Part shown: positions 23,248 to 30,575 of the stretch, one piece after another | Layout of the letters: the number at the start of each line of letters is the position of its first letter | Position numbering within the stretch: position 1 is the stretch's first letter | Origin: a virus | Length of the DNA stretch: 35,517 nt | IMG/VR virus record: IMGVR_UViG_3300021085_000100 | Span: 1 to 35,517 of that record | Reading direction: 5' to 3' (one strand) | The notes under the pieces: model-generated | What the model was told of the DNA's origin: nothing | Seen by the model: only the letters and a program-made list of their open reading frames with translations | Database searches by the model: none | Translations under genes and position numbers: made by a program

Positions 23248-23373
23248 ATGAAAACAAACGCATTTGAAAACGAAATATTTGAAGCTTTCAGAATTAATGA
23301 AAGAAAAATTAATGAATCTAAAAAATTTTTAGAAGAAAACGGCTTTGAAGTTAAAAAAAAAGATAAAAAATAA
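23248..23373 (+). CDS. Small charged hypothetical protein, 41 aa
   Basis: The frame runs from ATG 23248 to TAA 23371-23373, 2 bp before the next gene, behind a 31-bp AT-only leader. The product is a charged helix ending in Lys (VKKKDKK). No family is recognised. It is supported only by position, start context and a plausible helical sequence. Confidence 0.55.
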   Translation: MKTNAFENEIFEAFRINERKINESKKFLEENGFEVKKKDKK

Positions 23374-23375
23374 TT

Positions 23376-23750
23376 ATGAAAAAAAATCCATTTTTTAAAT
23401 ATTTAGGAAAAGAAGATGTTATGCAGAATAAAATTATGAGATTTTTAGACATTAATTATCCGGGGGCGCTTTACACTCATGTAGCAAACGAAGGTAAAAG
23501 AACCCCTTTTGAACAATTTAAAATGAAATTTTTAGGCACTAAAGCCGGGATCCCGGACATTTTAATTTTTACTGCTAACAAAAAATATAATGGTTTAGCG
23601 ATCGAATTAAAAACAGGGTACAATAAACCTACTAAAAATCAGATGAATTGGTTGACTAAATTAAATGACAACAACTGGTTAGCTTGTTGGTTTAATGACT
23701 ACGATAAATGTATTACAACAATAATTAAATATTTTAACAACAATGAGTAA
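23376..23750 (+). CDS. VRR-NUC domain nuclease
   Basis: This 124-residue protein consists of one VRR-NUC domain. It has an N-terminal helix (EDVMQNKIMRFLDINYPG), HVANEGKR, the motif GTKAGIPDILIF with Asp61, then GLAIELKTGYNKPTKNQMNW containing Glu77-x-Lys79 and a Gln-containing helix. Stand-alone phage VRR-NUC proteins are thought to cut branched DNA, such as Holliday junctions, before packaging. It overlaps the next gene by 8 nt. Confidence 0.9.
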   Translation: MKKNPFFKYLGKEDVMQNKIMRFLDINYPGALYTHVANEGKRTPFEQFKMKFLGTKAGIPDILIFTANKKYNGLAIELKTGYNKPTKNQMNWLTKLNDNNWLACWFNDYDKCITTIIKYFNNNE

Positions 23751-23994
23751 ATCAAAAAAAATTTATTTTGAAGAAGAAGGGCAACGAGTGAGATGGACCC
23801 AATCAAGTTCAGATGAATTTAAGTATGATTACAAATATGTTGGCAATGCTTCGGAAGCAGAATTTGAAATGTTAATGGAATTACTTTGGTTTATGTATGA
23901 AGAAGATCCAATGACTTTTAATCAATTCTTTGATACATTTCTAGAATTAAGAAATTTTATTGATGGTTTAAAGGGTTTTATTGATAAACAATAA
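23743..23994 (+). CDS. Acidic hypothetical protein, 83 aa
   Basis: No family is recognised. The N-terminus is basic (MSKSKKIYF) and the rest strongly acidic, with a helical and aromatic second half (EFEMLMELLWFMYEEDPMTFNQFFDTF). No signal peptide or membrane helix is convincing. It lies between a VRR-NUC nuclease and the replication initiator-like gene. Confidence 0.7.
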   Translation: MSKSKKIYFEEEGQRVRWTQSSSDEFKYDYKYVGNASEAEFEMLMELLWFMYEEDPMTFNQFFDTFLELRNFIDGLKGFIDKQ

Positions 23995-24001
23995 AAAATT
24001 T

Positions 24002-24877
24002 ATGAAATATAATTTAATTATCAAACCTAAAAAGTTTGATTTTTTCACTGTCATACCTAGCTACATTCTTAGGCACAAAGGTATTTCTGTTGGAGCTACC
24101 GGCTTATATGCTTGGCTATTCAGTCACAAGTCAGAACAACAAATTAATGTAGAATTTATATGCGGGCATTTTAAAGAAAATCACAGCGCCGTTAGATCTA
24201 AAATCAACGAACTTATAAAGTTTGGATATTTAGAACGTAAAAGAATTTACGTCAATGGTAAAATAGCCGGGATAAATTATATGTTATCTGATAAACCTCT
24301 TAAAGCGGATAACCTTATTTCAGAAAACCTAGATTTAGAAAACCTTAATTTAGAAAATCAAGCACAAAGTAATATTAATAATAAAAGTAATATTAAAAAA
24401 GAAAGTAATAATAAAACCTTTTCTAAAACAATTTTAAATGCCTTTCCGCACTTTTTAAACCTTTTCCCAACACGATACTTGCCGGAAACGGAAACGCAAA
24501 AATTAAAGTGGTTAGATTGCTTAGAAAAATTAGAAAAAATTGAAAAAATAGATATTAAGCAACTTTATTTAGTTGTAAAATTTATTAGAGAACATGAATT
24601 TTGGTCCGAGCATTTTTTAACCTTATTAAAACTTAGAAATAAAGATAAAAACGGAATTAAATATGTACACAAATATTTTGAAACATATAAGAATGCAAAT
24701 AAACCTAAATTTTATTGGAAAATTAAAGGCATAATTAAATATTTTATTTATGAAGAAAATGGAAGCGAAAAAATTGGCGCAATTACTAAAACTGGAAAAT
24801 TAAACTATTTTAATTTAAATCAAGTTTTTAACAAACATCAATTAAAAGAATTAAAAGAATATATAAAAAATGAATAA
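24002..24877 (+). CDS. Replication initiator/helicase loader-like winged-helix protein
   Basis: From the ATG at 24002 the protein has 291 residues; a TTG 21 nt upstream is less likely. Residues 25-95 form a winged helix (GATGLYAWLFSHKSEQQINVEFIC, AVRSKINELIKFGYLERKRIYV) like the N-terminal domain of phage O-type replication proteins. A low-complexity Asn/Lys linker at about 110-140 leads to a C-terminal domain with FWSEHFLTLLKLRNKDKNGIKYVHKYF, a pattern common in Bacteroidetes phage replication proteins. It probably binds the origin and recruits the helicase encoded 0.5 kb downstream. Confidence 0.78.
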   Translation: MKYNLIIKPKKFDFFTVIPSYILRHKGISVGATGLYAWLFSHKSEQQINVEFICGHFKENHSAVRSKINELIKFGYLERKRIYVNGKIAGINYMLSDKPLKADNLISENLDLENLNLENQAQSNINNKSNIKKESNNKTFSKTILNAFPHFLNLFPTRYLPETETQKLKWLDCLEKLEKIEKIDIKQLYLVVKFIREHEFWSEHFLTLLKLRNKDKNGIKYVHKYFETYKNANKPKFYWKIKGIIKYFIYEENGSEKIGAITKTGKLNYFNLNQVFNKHQLKELKEYIKNE

Positions 24878-25370
24878 AGGAAAAGTATACATTTTAGACA
24901 AATATGAAAAACAGATAGTTGAACTATCAGCTCATCACAGACATCAAAATAAAATTGACACAGGTTGGGACGGTCACGGAACTGTGAACGAAAATTCAAG
25001 TTTTGAATTAGATCGTGACGGATTTGGGGCCGAATTTATTTTTGCTCGTGAGCTCAATTTATACCCGGATTTTAAAATACACAATACAAGTAAAAGATTA
25101 GGCACTGATTTTTATGATGCTCAATGGTGCGGTATGTCTGTTGATGTAAAAGTAAATAGAAACCCGGCCAACCCGTTAATGATCCCCGAATATTTAAAAA
25201 GCGAATGTCATTTATTTGCTTTGTTTTCTTGTAAATATCCTAAATATAGATTTGAAGGATTTGCTACTAACAGAATGATATTTAAAAAATCTAATTTAAA
25301 AATGACACGAGTAATGGCGTATGTACTTGATAAAAGTAATTTATTAGACATAGAGGATCTAGATATTTGA
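24870..25370 (+). CDS. PD-(D/E)XK nuclease-like protein, 166 aa
   Basis: The central part shows a nuclease pattern: GFGAEFIFARELNLYPDF (Glu55), LGTDFYDAQWCGMSVDVKVNR with Asp83 and Asp92-x-Lys94, then HLFALFSCKYPKYRFEGFA. Similar proteins lie beside primase-helicase genes in other phages. The N-terminal 40 residues are His- and Lys-rich. The substrate is unknown; it may act at replication or recombination intermediates, or on host DNA. The gene overlaps the initiator-like gene by 8 nt. Confidence 0.72.
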   Translation: MNKGKVYILDKYEKQIVELSAHHRHQNKIDTGWDGHGTVNENSSFELDRDGFGAEFIFARELNLYPDFKIHNTSKRLGTDFYDAQWCGMSVDVKVNRNPANPLMIPEYLKSECHLFALFSCKYPKYRFEGFATNRMIFKKSNLKMTRVMAYVLDKSNLLDIEDLDI

Positions 25371-25399
25371 AAAAAAATTTTTATATTTAAAATAAATTT

Positions 25400-27082
25400 A
25401 TGAATCACAGACAGGAATTAATATCATTGGGTATACCCTTAACACGGGGATCCGGACAACAAAAAACTAAATGTCCAAAATGTTCACATACTAGAAGAAA
25501 TAAAAGTGATGTATGCTTATCAGTAAATATTGATGAGGGTTTATATAATTGTCATAATTGCGGTTGGGGTGGCAATGTAAAATTTAAGAAAAAAATTGAA
25601 TATATAAAACCAATTAAAATTAATTCTAATTTAAATGAAAAAATTATAAAGTGGTTTGAAAAAAGAATGATTACAGAACCTACTTTATTACACTGGAAAA
25701 TAGGTGAATCATTAGAATTTATGCCACAAGTAAAAGCAAAACGCAGATGTATAAATTTTAATTATTACAGAAATAAAGAATTAATAAATGTAAAATTTAG
25801 AGATAGTCAAAAAAATTTTAAATTAATATCCGGGGCCGAGCTTATTTTTTACGGTTTAGATAATATAAAAGATTTAAAAAAATGTTACATTGTTGAAGGT
25901 GAAATGGACGCTTTAAGCTTACACGAAGCGGGTTTATACAGTGTATGTAGTGTTCCAAACGGAGCAAGTAAAGGATCTCAAAAATTAGAATATTTAGACA
26001 ACTGTTATAAATATTTCAAAGACAAAGAAGAAATTATTTTATGCACTGATAATGATGAACCCGGTTTACAATTAAGAAATGAACTTGCTAGAAGGTTTGG
26101 CGCTTATCGTTGTAAATATGTTGATTTCGGCGATTTTAAAGACGCTAATGAGGTATTAATCAACAAAGGTTCAGAAACTCTCAGAAATATCATTAAAAAT
26201 TGTAAAGATTTTCCGATTGAAGGCGTTATAAATATAAATAATATTTGGAAAAATGTTTTAAATTATAATGAAAACGGCGTAGTAAATTACAGCATTGGAT
26301 TAGAAAATTCAGATGAATATTTTAAAATGGCTATGGGCGAATGGAGTGTTGTCAGTGGAATACCTAATAGCGGTAAATCAGATGTATTGGATCAGGTTTT
26401 ATGTAATATTTCAATAAAACACGGTTTTAGGTGTGCTATGTTTTCGCCTGAGAGTTTTCCATATGAGGGACACATTAAAAGAATAGCAAATAAATTATTA
26501 GAAAAAAACGCTAATAATGAAGATCTTAATCAAGTAAAAGATTTTATCGAAGAACATTTTTATTGGATAAAAATTGATTTAGAAAATTTAACTTTAAAAG
26601 CTATTCTTGACGCTTTTCGTCAATTAGTATTTCAAAAAGGTATTAACGTATGTGTAATAGATCCTTGGAATATGTTGGATCACTCGGCTCAAAGAGATCA
26701 CAGTTACATTGGAAAAACATTAAGTCAATTAACTCAGTTTTGTCAACAAACTAATACACATATGTATTTAGTTGCTCACCCTAGGAAAATTGAAAGCGAA
26801 GGTGGACAATATAAAAAACCTACACTGTATGATATATCTGGTTCGGCTGATTTTTTTAATAAAGCTTACAACGGATTAATTGTTTACAGAAGCATTGGTC
26901 AAAAAACAAGTTACGGATCCGATGCTGTAAAAATATATGTAGAAAAAGTCAAAAGAAAAGAAAACGGCCAACTAGGTTATTTTGAGCTTGCTCCTGATTT
27001 TAAAAACGGGGGCGTGTATAAATGTGTAACAGAAAAAGATAAAAAATTTAAAATAATTAAAGACAATGATGTCCCCTTTTAA
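25400..27082 (+). CDS. Bifunctional primase-helicase, T7 gp4-like
   Basis: The domain order is zinc finger (Cys25, Cys28, Cys51, Cys54 in CPKC and CHNC), toprim primase (VEGEMDA at 165-171 with Glu166, then CTDNDEPG with the DxD pair at 217-219), and a RecA-like DnaB-type helicase core (Walker A SGIPNSGKS at 319-327, Walker B VCVIDPWNML around Asp421, YLVAHPRK motif near 456-463). At 560 residues it matches T7 gp4 in length. It should unwind the fork and prime lagging-strand synthesis. The genome has no DNA polymerase, so the host enzyme must extend the primers. Confidence 0.92.
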   Translation: MNHRQELISLGIPLTRGSGQQKTKCPKCSHTRRNKSDVCLSVNIDEGLYNCHNCGWGGNVKFKKKIEYIKPIKINSNLNEKIIKWFEKRMITEPTLLHWKIGESLEFMPQVKAKRRCINFNYYRNKELINVKFRDSQKNFKLISGAELIFYGLDNIKDLKKCYIVEGEMDALSLHEAGLYSVCSVPNGASKGSQKLEYLDNCYKYFKDKEEIILCTDNDEPGLQLRNELARRFGAYRCKYVDFGDFKDANEVLINKGSETLRNIIKNCKDFPIEGVININNIWKNVLNYNENGVVNYSIGLENSDEYFKMAMGEWSVVSGIPNSGKSDVLDQVLCNISIKHGFRCAMFSPESFPYEGHIKRIANKLLEKNANNEDLNQVKDFIEEHFYWIKIDLENLTLKAILDAFRQLVFQKGINVCVIDPWNMLDHSAQRDHSYIGKTLSQLTQFCQQTNTHMYLVAHPRKIESEGGQYKKPTLYDISGSADFFNKAYNGLIVYRSIGQKTSYGSDAVKIYVEKVKRKENGQLGYFELAPDFKNGGVYKCVTEKDKKFKIIKDNDVPF

Positions 27083-27091
27083 AATAAAATT

Positions 27092-27430
27092 ATGGAAAAA
27101 AAAGAATTAAACAGCGTAAAAAAATATTTGCTAGAAAAAGCAGATGAAATTATGAATAAAAAACAACCTGAATATACAAATCAAGATTTAGATGTTTTAA
27201 ACAACTTTAAAACAAGCGCAAAGCTTATAGGCATAACACCGTCTGAAATATGGGCAGCGCATTTTACAAAGCATGTACAATCAATTTTAAGTCACGCTCA
27301 TAATCCGGGAATGCAACAAGCCGAGCCAATAGAAACTAGATATGCTGACGCATTAAATTATCTGTTTTTAGGATTTAGTTTAATTGTTGAAAAAGAACTT
27401 GACAAGGATATAATCAGTGGAACCGAATGA
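27092..27430 (+). CDS. MazG-like/DUF1599-like nucleotide-metabolism protein, 112 aa
   Basis: The pattern DEIMNKKQPEYTNQDLDVLNNFKTSA, GITPSEIWAAHFTKHVQSIL, then EPIETRYADALNYLFLG resembles the all-helical phage family related to MazG-type nucleotide pyrophosphohydrolases (DUF1599/DUF6378 type): a Glu in the first helix, a K-(x)-D/N motif and an E...R..D..NY motif. A function in clearing unwanted dNTPs is possible, which would fit its place before the base-modification genes. Catalysis is not proven; several of these proteins have no assay. Confidence 0.65.
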   Translation: MEKKELNSVKKYLLEKADEIMNKKQPEYTNQDLDVLNNFKTSAKLIGITPSEIWAAHFTKHVQSILSHAHNPGMQQAEPIETRYADALNYLFLGFSLIVEKELDKDIISGTE

Positions 27431-27654
27431 ACATATATTTAGAGGCACAAAGCTACTGTTTATCAAAAGGTGTTAAAATATACATTGTACCTATTAAAGG
27501 TAAAAAAGAATGTTTTTTGGAAGTTGACAACAATGGTCAAATTATAAAATCGCCTATAAGTTACAAAGATCAAAAAGTTGCTTCTGACAAAATTTGGGAT
27601 TTATATTTACATTTGTATAAAAAATTAAAAAATGATAAAAACAGTAAACATTAA
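27427..27654 (+). CDS. Hypothetical protein, 75 aa
   Basis: No family is recognised. The protein has an N-terminal helix (IYLEAQSYCLSKG), a beta segment with GKKECFLEVDNNGQI and a Lys-rich C-terminal helix. It overlaps both neighbours (4 nt and 23 nt), so it belongs to the same transcript as the modification genes. Confidence 0.68.
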   Translation: MNIYLEAQSYCLSKGVKIYIVPIKGKKECFLEVDNNGQIIKSPISYKDQKVASDKIWDLYLHLYKKLKNDKNSKH

Positions 27655-28222
27655 AGAAATTAAAGAAAATTCTGAAAATCCTAGGTTTATCAAGGATCAT
27701 AAATTTAAAAAATTAGTACAATCATTAAAAGATTTTCCTGAGATGTTAGAAAAGCGTCCAATGGTTGTAGATGAAAATATGGTTGTGCTTGGCGGGAACA
27801 TGAGATTAAAAGCTTGTAAACACGCCGGGTTTAAAAAAGTACACATAATTATAGCTAAAAACTGGACCGAAGAACAAAAACGTCAATTTATAATTAAAGA
27901 CAATGTTTCATATGGTGAATGGGATTATGATATTTTGGCTAATGTTTGGGATAATCAACAATTAATTGATTGGGGTTTAGATTTACCGAAATGGGATAAT
28001 GATATTGAATTTGAAGTTGGAAATGACAATGAACTTGAATTTGAATACCCGGACGAAATAAAAGATTCACATGTAAAAATGGTACAACTTTTTTTGACTA
28101 CTGAAACCGAACCACAGTTGAGAAAAATGGAACTTGAATTGAGAGGTCTGTTACAAACAGATAATTTAACAGATAGTATATTTGAAGCAATAAAAAAATT
28201 ATACAATGATAACAGAGCATAA
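27632..28222 (+). CDS. ParB-like protein linked to DNA modification
   Basis: The N-terminal 100 residues are a ParB/sulfiredoxin-like domain: MIKTVNIKEIKENSENPR, DFPEMLEKRPMVVDENM, the LGGNMRLKACKHAG motif (GGNMR at 54-58) and then EEQKRQFIIKDNVSYGEWDYDIL. In phages this domain is often fused to or encoded beside DNA methylases and other base-modifying enzymes. Here no methylase domain is fused; residues 130-196 are an acidic linker and a helical end. It overlaps the TET/JBP gene by 17 nt. It may recognise DNA or nucleotide for the pathway. Confidence 0.85.
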   Translation: MIKTVNIKEIKENSENPRFIKDHKFKKLVQSLKDFPEMLEKRPMVVDENMVVLGGNMRLKACKHAGFKKVHIIIAKNWTEEQKRQFIIKDNVSYGEWDYDILANVWDNQQLIDWGLDLPKWDNDIEFEVGNDNELEFEYPDEIKDSHVKMVQLFLTTETEPQLRKMELELRGLLQTDNLTDSIFEAIKKLYNDNRA

Positions 28223-29099
28223 TGTAATGCCTAAAATGTCTGATAAAGAAGCTAATAAATTGGCTGGCAAGCTTTTAGGCGAAAAAGATTACAATTTATT
28301 GATTAATTATGATGCTGATGTAATATGTCAAGAAACTGGGAACGTAATTGCGAAATTTAGAAAAAACATAATCCCGGGGAACATAGCAAAAGCTGGTTTT
28401 GAAAATTTAAAAACAGCAGCTAAACATACAAATAACAGAGGTGTTAGCAGTGGAGATGTTGAGATTGATATTTTGAAAAGACGTCCAGTAAAAAAAGACG
28501 GTACAATGTCAAATACTAATAAAGCGTTACAGAAGGTTAACAGTGGTATTATAGGTTTTTTCGATCGCAATGCTAGATTTCCATATTGTCGTCAAACAGC
28601 TTTTAACGAACACGAATTTAAAAAATTTAAAAAAGCATATCCAATTATAAAATTCGTTGATAAAACTTACTCTGAATTAATGCCGGATCATTACAAGCTC
28701 CAAAGACAAATAGCTGACGAAACCTCCCCTGATTTCGTTATACCTGATACAGCGTTTACAACTGTCACAGTAAATAAAAATTGGCAAACAGCCGTACACA
28801 CAGATAAAGGCGATTTTCAAAAAGGTTTTGGGAATCTAGTTGTGTTAAGGAAAGGCAGATACACAGGAGGTTATTTTGTTGTTCCTAAATGGGGAGTGGC
28901 TTTTGATATACAGAACTGTGATTTATTACTGGTAGACGTACACCAGTGGCACGGCAATACACCTATAAATAAAATAGATGAAGAAGCTACAAGAATTTCA
29001 TTAGTAATGTATTACAGGGAAAAAATGATTTCTTGTGGTAGTGCTAAAGAAGAACTTAACATTGCTAAAAATAGATCTAGAGGCCAAAAAATTTACTAA
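28206..29099 (+). CDS. TET/JBP-family 2-oxoglutarate/Fe(II) dioxygenase acting on DNA bases
   Basis: The C-terminal half has the double-stranded beta-helix signature of TET/JBP enzymes: VTVNKNWQTAVHTDKGDF (His198-x-Asp200), FGNLVVLRKGRYTGGYFVVPKWG, then VDVHQWHGNTPI (His249, or His246, as third iron ligand) and TRISLVMYYREKM with Arg263 for 2-oxoglutarate. The segment RFPYCRQTAFNEHEF before it is also typical. It should oxidise the methyl group of 5-methylcytosine or thymine in DNA. An ATG at 28227, 4 bp after the upstream stop, is an alternative start that loses seven residues. The residue numbers use the start at 28206. Confidence 0.86.
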   Translation: MITEHNVMPKMSDKEANKLAGKLLGEKDYNLLINYDADVICQETGNVIAKFRKNIIPGNIAKAGFENLKTAAKHTNNRGVSSGDVEIDILKRRPVKKDGTMSNTNKALQKVNSGIIGFFDRNARFPYCRQTAFNEHEFKKFKKAYPIIKFVDKTYSELMPDHYKLQRQIADETSPDFVIPDTAFTTVTVNKNWQTAVHTDKGDFQKGFGNLVVLRKGRYTGGYFVVPKWGVAFDIQNCDLLLVDVHQWHGNTPINKIDEEATRISLVMYYREKMISCGSAKEELNIAKNRSRGQKIY

Positions 29100-29710
29100 T
29101 GTGTGGAATTATTGGTTACAGCTCGAAAAATCCTACTGAGGAACATTTTAACATTTTACAAAAATTAATTTTACAATCAAAAATAAGAGGTTTACACAGC
29201 TTTGGTTTTAGTTATGTAAAAAACGGATTAAAAACTGTAAAAAAAACTGACGTTACTGATATTAAATTACCAATGGTAAATAAATTAATATTTCACAATA
29301 GATACTCTACAAGCGGTGATTATAAAATCGAAAAAAACAATCAACCTATTATATCAGAAAATAATACAGTTGTGTTTAATGGGGTTCTTGATATGAGCTC
29401 AAAATTAGAAATGGAAAAAAAATACAATGTAAAGATGAACACTGAAAATGACGGCGAATTAATAAGCTTATTATGTGGAATTGATAAAGAAAAAATAAAA
29501 GATTTTATTACAACTACCTCCGGGAGCATAGCCGGTATGCAATTAACAGAAGAAAATAAACTGTATTTATTTAGAAATGAAAACCGGCCCGCATGGATTT
29601 TAAAACATATAAACGCAATATTTATAGCATCTACAAAAGACATTTTTAAAAGAGTTGATGCAAGCTACAACCCGGAACTTGTTGCACCATACAAAATTTA
29701 TGAGCTATAA
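29099..29710 (+). CDS. Class II glutamine amidotransferase (Ntn type), stand-alone
   Basis: The protein starts MCGIIGYSS, so Met removal exposes the nucleophile Cys2. The glutaminase pocket residues are present: Arg68 in FHNRYSTSGD, Asn94-Gly95 in FNGVLD for the oxyanion hole, and Asp118 in ENDGELI. At 203 residues it contains only the glutaminase domain, with no synthetase partner domain. It must therefore pass ammonia, or an acyl group, to another protein, most likely an enzyme of the neighbouring modification genes. It shares a base with the TET/JBP gene and overlaps the next by 11 nt. Confidence 0.86.
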   Translation: MCGIIGYSSKNPTEEHFNILQKLILQSKIRGLHSFGFSYVKNGLKTVKKTDVTDIKLPMVNKLIFHNRYSTSGDYKIEKNNQPIISENNTVVFNGVLDMSSKLEMEKKYNVKMNTENDGELISLLCGIDKEKIKDFITTTSGSIAGMQLTEENKLYLFRNENRPAWILKHINAIFIASTKDIFKRVDASYNPELVAPYKIYEL

Positions 29711-30575
29711 TTACATAGATTATCACATAAAATCATCAAAGGCAAAAGACATTGACCCGAGCAACGATTGTTTAAAATATATTTCAGACAGATTTGAGCT
29801 CAATATTGAACAAAGATATTGGCTTGCTTTTTTATATGGCACTTGTTATTCAGCTACAACAGTATATTATATGTACAATGAATTTCCAGATTACGAAAAC
29901 GTCAATGTAAATAGATTAGAAAAATGGTGGAATAAAAACAAGCATAAAACTATATTTCAAACAGATCGATTAAGAATTAAATCATCAAATAAATTTGTAG
30001 AAAGTTTTGTGAGTTATAAAAATATGATAGGCGATATGACACAAGCTGATTTTTTTTCGAGTTTAAAACAACCGACATCACAGATGACTTATGATAATTG
30101 TTTTACTAAACTAAATGAAATTAAAAATTTCGGACGCTTTACGCTTTTTATATATATAGAAATGATAAATGTTTTGACTAACTACGATTTAAAACCCACT
30201 TTTTTGGACCTTAGGCAAGCCGAGAGCTGCCGAAACGGTTTAGTTGAGTATTTAGACAAAAAAGAATTATACACGCATAAAAACGACAGAAAATTGTCTA
30301 AAAATCAATTTAATTATTTACAATATGAATTTAGACGATTAATGGAAAAAATTAACGATTATGATATACAACACAAAAATATATGGAATGTTGAAACAAC
30401 TTTATGCGCTTATAAAAAATATAAATTAGGTAAAAGATACATTGGATATTACATTGAAAGGCAAAAAAAAGAAATAATAAAAATTCAAAATCTAGTAAAA
30501 GACGGTGTTGACTGGGACGTCTTGTGGGATTTTAGAGTAGAAAACTATGATAAAAAATGGCTAACAGAATACTAG
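29700..30575 (+). CDS. Alpha-glutamyl/putrescinyl-thymine pyrophosphorylase-like DNA transferase
   Basis: The protein resembles aGPT-PPlase (amino acid:DNA transferase) enzymes that attach amines to activated hydroxymethylpyrimidines. Motifs by residue (start 29700): FLYGTCYSATTVY 44-56, FQTDRLRIKS 86-95, KNFGRFTLFIYIEM 142-155, ESCRNGL 175-181, TLCAYKK 234-240, KRYIGYYIERQ 245-255 and DGVDWDVLWDFR 268-279. The ATG at 29700 is preferred to an in-frame TTG at 29655 because the extra residues are unlike the family and would overlap the amidotransferase far more. The expected substrate is a pyrophosphorylated base in DNA made by the kinase encoded next. Confidence 0.78.
   Translation: MSYNYIDYHIKSSKAKDIDPSNDCLKYISDRFELNIEQRYWLAFLYGTCYSATTVYYMYNEFPDYENVNVNRLEKWWNKNKHKTIFQTDRLRIKSSNKFVESFVSYKNMIGDMTQADFFSSLKQPTSQMTYDNCFTKLNEIKNFGRFTLFIYIEMINVLTNYDLKPTFLDLRQAESCRNGLVEYLDKKELYTHKNDRKLSKNQFNYLQYEFRRLMEKINDYDIQHKNIWNVETTLCAYKKYKLGKRYIGYYIERQKKEIIKIQNLVKDGVDWDVLWDFRVENYDKKWLTEY

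Noticed and set aside
29655-29699. Longer start for the transferase gene
   Set aside because: The added residues are unlike the family, the start would be TTG, and the overlap with the amidotransferase gene would be over 50 nt; the ATG at 29700 fits the tight spacing of the other genes.
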